From contig OX326957.1 in the NCBI GenBank assembly GCA_946800325.1, positions 63,617,570 through 63,681,569 of the forward strand: a stretch of 64,000 nt of DNA. Reading direction: 5' to 3'. Source of the DNA: Luzula sylvatica (lineage: Eukaryota > Streptophyta > Magnoliopsida > Poales > Juncaceae). The translations under genes and the position numbers were made by a program. A model generated the notes under the pieces. It was not told the origin of the DNA. It searched no databases and was given only the letters and a program-made list of their open reading frames with translations. Below are positions 59,301-64,000 of the stretch, piece by piece; position 1 is the first letter of the stretch; every line of letters starts with the position of its first letter.

Positions 59301-60240
59301 TTTATATTTGGTATGTAATTTTCGATCATATTAGTTTTTTTTGTATTAGTGGTCTGTTAAACGGGAATCTTATTTTGTAGTAGTTGCGCAAATTAAATCT
59401 TATTTGTGATAATTATTTTGAGTTGTGATAATTTTGCAAGTTAAATAATTTAATTTGTATTTTATTATTTCAAATATTGAAATGTTAGTCTCATTTGCCC
59501 GAGATAAGTAATAAATCATGGATTAATTTTACGATATCATTCATCATATACCTGACTAAAAGTATTTGCACTATCATATATGTTTAATAATCAATTAAAT
59601 TCACTAACTATAATCAAAGATCAAATCCTTGGATTTTGCACCAAGAATCAAACAATGGATTTCGTATACATGATTTTTAATCCATCTAATCAAATAACTA
59701 ACATGTATTCGATATATCCATGTATCTGAGAATCCCTCAAATCAAACATGCCCAGTGTAAACGGATCATATACACTCGTTTAACACATGTTAAAAGATCA
59801 ATTAATCGAATCCAATAACTTATTTTTCAAATTTATAATTTAGATTTAATTAATTATGGATGATGGTGAACAAACTCAATAAAAACATTAAATGCGTTAA
59901 TGGTGTGTGAAATGGTAGATACTTAATTCCCTCTCATCCTATATATTAGGATGGTCCAAACAAAAAAAATTGATGATTCATTACTTTAGAATTTAATGCA
60001 CATGTTAACACATCAACAATCTAGGTGGATTTTAAGTGGGATATCATCACTCTTCCTTTTATTGCAATAAGATGTACTAATTAATTTTATAATTATAATA
60101 ATAAAAAATGAATGATTTTGCACTCTGGAGCAATGCACTCCGAATTTTGTCCACCGTCTGGGTGACCGGCCCCTTTTCGCACCCATACTTGTCCGATCCA
60201 TAACTCACTGTTTGGCCTTTTTCCGTCCCCTCTTATATTA
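59301..60240. other. AT-rich DNA, partly related to the 25329 element
   Basis: 59755-60055 follows 25660-25960: GTTTAACACATGTTAAA, TCCAATAAYT, ATGGTGGTRAACAAA-like text and CACATCAA. No gene. Confidence 0.55.
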
Positions 60241-60714
60241 TTTATATTAGGAAAAAGTATACTTTTGCCCCCCTCAACTTGTCAAAAAAGTGCAATTTGC
60301 CCCCCCCATACTAAAATCGGCCCCCTTTTACCCCCCAAATTTTCAAAAATCGTTCATCCTATCCCATCTGATAGATTAGTGTATAATTAAAAATTAAACC
60401 GGTGAGGTGGCAATATGAGGTGGCAATTGGGTAGGATTGTTATATACTCTCTCAAACCCGATCCGATAAACCTATAACCCGACCCGAACCATTATATCCT
60501 CTCTTCTCTCTCTCACACACCAAACAGAACACGACTCTCTTTCTCTCTTCTCTCTTAGACGAAGACGAAGACGCTGCTGGTGGCTCTCGCCCCTCCGCCC
60601 CTAGCCCTCGCCCGCTCTCTCCTGTCGCCCCTCCGCCTCCCCCGCTCTCTCTCCCTCCGCCCGCTCTCCTCCCCTGGTACGCTCTCGCCCCTAGCCCTCT
60701 CGCCCCTCGCCAAG

Positions 60715-61170
60715 ATGAATGCCGAAACCCTAAATTCTAGTAATTCGTCGGGTGAGTTAAATTGATCAAATTAATTTGAATTGATTCAATTAGTTCTCGT
60801 AATTTCAATTGATCCGATCGAATTAATTTGTGTAGGTTCAATTTTTTTATAGAATAGTAAAATAAAGAGGAAGTATCAAATATTGGATATCAAAATATCA
60901 AAAAGGGTTTGAATTCAAGTATTCTTGATTGAAATATTTTGGTTTTGGAATTGTGTTGTGTAGGTTTTTGCTGGGGCGACACTGGGATTAGTACTCGGGG
61001 CAGGATGGTATTGGATCGTGAATTCTATTCTCGTAGAATACTTCCCCGCAATTGAAGAGAGCGCAATTGGGCGGTGGCTTTACCTGAAAGATACTTCTCA
61101 TATACCAAATGTTCTCAAGATCGAATATGATAATGCCAGAGCTGCTCGCAAGAAAGTCTCCACTTATTGA
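60715..61170 (+). pseudogene. Captured exons of an unidentified small membrane-type protein
   Basis: A short frame beginning MNAETLNSSNSSG (from 60715), downstream of TIR-derived Ala/Leu/Pro codons, ends at a GTGAGT donor near 60751. After about 210 bp, GTGTAG (60958-60963) precedes an open exon to a TGA at 61168. The exon encodes 68 residues: a glycine-rich hydrophobic segment (FAGATLGLVLGAGWYWIV), probably membrane-spanning, then EYFPAIEESAIGRWLYLKD and SHIPNVLKIEYDNARAARKK. The protein family is not recognised. Splicing the two pieces as drawn gives a +1 phase mismatch, so either another junction is used or the chimeric transcript is frameshifted. A further GTAAGT/CAG pair after the stop suggests an additional 3' exon near 61291. 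Confidence 0.55.
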
Positions 61171-61741
61171 ACTCGTAAGTTTGAATTTAATATCAATTGT
61201 TCTATAAATATATCTATTTTGGTGTTTTATATAATTTCTTTTCGATAATATATGCAATTTCTAATTCAAACTTTGTGCATATGTCTGCAGGTTATCGATT
61301 TCGACACGATATTCTAGCTTTGTGATGGATTATGCAAATCATTTCACTGATAATATCATTAAAAACAGCAAAAGTGTGCTCAGAGTTATTTTTTTTACTC
61401 CTAATTGTTTTGTTCATATTGTATAAACCTAGAATGTTTTTACGTTGTTGCTGAAATTTTTGAATTGATTTGATATCTGTTGATTGATACCTGTGTATGG
61501 TTCATACATTTTTCATTGTTAATGGCTTTTACAATGCAAACACTGTTTTATGCATTTCGAATTGAAACTAAATTCTTTTATTGTTGGCAAAATTTCCTAT
61601 TTAAAACATACTTCAAATCATACAACAAACCATTTCTTTAATCACACTTAAAAACACCACAAAATCCAGATTAAAGCACCAAAAAAATATAACACAAAAT
61701 CTCACAAAATTACAGAAAAATATCATAAATGCGTTATAAAT

Positions 61742-62286
61742 CTAATTATCTTTAGGGGTCTCCTTATTAGCATGGACTTGAACGCTACTCAAAGCTTCTT
61801 GTTTCTTTTCAGCCCTAAGCGATCTGCACAATGCCTCCAGTTTTTCCTTTTGATTTTTTGTTTTCTCTAATTGTTTCTTCATAATCTCTCGCTGCAGAAA
61901 AACACAAAACAAAAGTGTAATTAAAAATGTATTTATGGATGCATTATTAAATCCAAACAAAAGGAAAAATGAGAAATGTACCTCATCGAGAAGTTTGACA
62001 ATTGCAATATCAGACTTCTCGATTTTGCCCTTCATAAAAAAATTGGAAAATTGCAGACAAGTACCTGAAATTGTTGGAATTTTTCTCCATCTGTAGCGAG
62101 CTGGATTCTCAAGCTCTTCTCTGTAGTAGTGAGCTGCGAGATTTGATCGGCGTAGAGATGTAACTGTGTTTTCTCCTGAGCCGATCTTTCTCGGTGTTGT
62201 TGCAACTTCAAATCCGCTAACTCCAATAGTTCTCTCTCTGATTTTGAATTGCGTTTCGAAACTTTACGTTTTGGTTCACCATTTCC
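61742..62286 (-). pseudogene. Captured taxilin gene fragment (three exons)
   Basis: Minus strand. Exon a (62286-62065) follows a TTTCAG acceptor and encodes 74 codons in phase: GNGEPKRKVSKR, then ELADLKLQQHRERSAQEKTQ, LHLYADQISQLTTTEKSLR and ATDGEKFQQFQ, ending at GGTACT. Exon b (about 62035-61982) encodes MKGKIEKSDIAIVKLLDE and ends at GTACAT. Exon c (61891-61742) follows CTGCAG and encodes REIMKKQLEKTKNQKEKLEA, LCRSLRAEKKQ and a stop. These match the coiled-coil C-terminal half of plant taxilin, a long coiled-coil protein that binds syntaxin-type SNAREs in animals. Introns and splice sites survive, so genomic DNA was captured. About 30 codons between exons a and b are missing, and the N-terminal half is absent. 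Confidence 0.82.
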
Positions 62287-62903
62287 CTGAAAAAAAATTG
62301 AGCAAAATTAGGGTTTAAAACTTGGGATTTTAGGGCGAATTGAGTCAAATGTAAGAGAAGCGAGAGGGAGAGAGTACAATTACAGTCAGAGGAGCGAGAC
62401 AATTATTGGAGCGGAGCTTCTAGGGTTCCTTCGTCCTGTTCAGATCGCCACCGAGAGGAGCCAGAGGAGCGACAGGAGCGAGAGCCACCAGGGAGCTGAG
62501 ATCGTCCTGCTGAGATCGAGGAGAGAGCGGGCGAGGGCTAGGGGCGGAGGGGCGAGAGCCACCAGCAGCGTCTTCGTCTTCGTCTGAGAGAGGAGAGAGG
62601 AGAGAAAGAGAGTCGTGTTCTGTTTGGTGTGTGAGAGAGAGAAGAGAGGATATAATGGTTCGGGTCGGGTTATAGGTTTATCGGATCGGGTTTGAGAGAG
62701 TATATAACAATCCTACCCAATTGCCACCTCATATTGCCAGCTCACCGGTTTAATTTCTAATTATACACCAATCTATCAGATGGGGTAGGATGAACGATTT
62801 TTGAAAGTTTGGGGGATAAAATGTGGCCGATTTTAGTATGGGGGGCAAATTGCATTTTTTTGACAAGTTGAGGGGGCAAAAATATACTTTTTCCTTTATA
62901 TTA

Positions 62904-63320
62904 TTTTATACATTTTTTTTTATTATGGATAAAAGATTTGTTCTTATTTTATACTGTTTATGTTATTGTTTATATACATTTTATGTTATTTTAGATTTTT
63001 TTTCTATACTGCGATTGTAATTATTTACATTTTTTTACAATATTTTTTCTATATTATGGATTAAAGATCAATTATTATGTATATTTTTTATTGTTGTTTA
63101 TATTTTTTGTGATGCATTTTTGTATGTAGTCAAGTTTATAAAGTTTAAAATTGGCTATTGGATATGGAATCCCGTCAATATTGATGCCCACATTTATTTT
63201 TCACACATGCAAATTATTATCAGTACTTCATGAATGAATATTGATTAATGCATGCATACAAATGTATTTGCATGTATGTTTATAAATCTTTCTGATGTAA
63301 ATATATATGATTATTATTTA
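62904..63320. other. AT-rich intergenic DNA
   Basis: T-rich, with repeated TTTTTTACA/TATTTTTTCTATA strings. No gene. Confidence 0.5.
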
Positions 63321-63324
63321 TTCG

Positions 63325-63485
63325 TATCTGATATCGTATTCGTATTTGTATATGTATTTGTATCCGATATCAGATTTGGAATACGAATACGGTATCCGAT
63401 TTTCGATATTCGATTTCGAATTCAAAAAATGGTATCCGATTTCGAATACGAATACGATATCCAATTTCGAATACACATAGGATAT
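63325..63485. repeat. ATACGAATAC/TATCCGAT-rich repeat
   Basis: Dense short inverted motifs (GAATACGAATACG, GTATCCGATTTCG), typical of the interior of small self-folding plant elements. Ends not identified. Confidence 0.55.
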
Positions 63486-64000
63486 TTGGGTCGCAGGCCA
63501 GGGATCGATTCTCTTTTGGAATAATACTTCTCTTTTTGTGGGATAGAAAGGTACAATTATTAATTCTTGTTGAATTTGAAAAAAAACAAACTATTTTATT
63601 AATTATTTCTTGTTGTATTTCAAAATTGCCGTTGGTTTTGATGTTTATGTTAGGAGTGTATTAAGTTGTTGTGTCCATGTTAGTTTACTTTAATATTTAG
63701 TGTAATATGTTACTTAAATATAATTTCAACCAACTATATGTCATATTGTTTTGAGAAAAATATGTTCTGATAAATTATTGATACACGATCATTGGTTCCT
63801 AAACAAAAATAGCATTATGTTTCAAAAAATTAGAGTTACAAGTACATTTAGGGATAATTATCTTTGAAGATGCCGGAAACATTATTTACTTAATTAAATA
63901 GTAGAAATGGGAAACGGCAATCCATTCTATTTTCGTAAAATGAAGCTTTTAAAATTAGTATTGATTGACCTCACAAAAATTCATAATCTGGTTGGTTCAC
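63486..64000. other. Intergenic to window end
   Basis: AT-rich, with no gene or repeat recognised. Confidence 0.5.

Larger units (their letters stand above)
60250..62894. mobile_element. Pack-MULE, 2645 bp, TIRs about 375 bp
   Basis: The terminal inverted repeats start GGAAAAAGTATACTTTTGCC on the left and GGAAAAAGTATATTTTTGCC on the right. They stay alignable through GATCCGATAAACCTATAACC and GCTGGTGGCTCTCGCCCC to about 60625 and 62518. A perfect 9-bp duplication TTTATATTA flanks it (60241-60249, 62895-62903). There is no MuDR transposase. The interior carries fragments of two unrelated host genes in opposite orientations, the definition of a Pack-MULE. Confidence 0.92.

Overview
The window looks like nuclear DNA of a flowering plant, probably a eudicot. 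It is AT-rich, and contains centromere-type tandem satellite, Ty1/copia elements with an initiator-tRNA-Met primer site, a LINE, Helitrons, Mutator/hAT/Harbinger-type elements and one intact plant AP2/ERF transcription-factor gene. I see nothing bacterial or viral, and no rRNA or tRNA gene.

Layout. 1-12990 is a head-to-tail satellite of about 175 bp in two subfamilies: A (1 to about 6830) and B (about 6830-7460 and 9245-12990). It is broken at about 7461-9244 by a truncated SIRE-like copia fragment (RNase H end of pol, a cluster of palindromic motifs, and the start of a second ORF). 13000-31000 is a repeat graveyard: a duplicated 0.55-kb segment (12991/21306), a Mutator-like foldback element (15172-15888), a copia integrase relic (18057-18615), a small foldback element (20888-21191), a Helitron-like element holding a solo LTR (22475-24891), a foldback element with another element inside it (25168-26128), a hAT-like element (26491-27026) and a second Helitron (27111-28885). 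Several insertions can be dated relative to each other because empty-site copies of their targets lie elsewhere in the window.

29956-41643 is a nested copia complex, mostly in minus orientation. It holds one degenerate element with gag, protease, integrase, RT, RNase H, PBS and polypurine tract; a second, truncated element; a solo LTR with a perfect 5-bp target duplication (39223-40133); and an inverted LTR copy (40622-41643). A GT/GC and poly-G simple repeat follows at 42031-42200.

44210-44899 is the only convincing intact host gene: an intronless DREB-type AP2/ERF factor with a CT-rich leader. 45000-53500 is mostly featureless AT-rich intergenic DNA. 53542-54566 is a 5'-truncated LINE with poly(A) and target duplication. 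54981-55485 is a hAT-like MITE rich in GGTTC motifs, and 55595-56870 is a Harbinger-like element swollen by AT/TAA simple sequence. A possible Harbinger transposase tail lies at 59191. 60250-62894 is a well-bounded Pack-MULE with TIRs of about 375 bp and a perfect 9-bp TSD. It carries a captured taxilin gene fragment (minus strand, spliced exons recognisable) and a second captured exon of a small membrane-type protein (plus strand).

All boundaries come from reading the sequence by eye. Family assignments come from recognised motifs, and no database search was possible.
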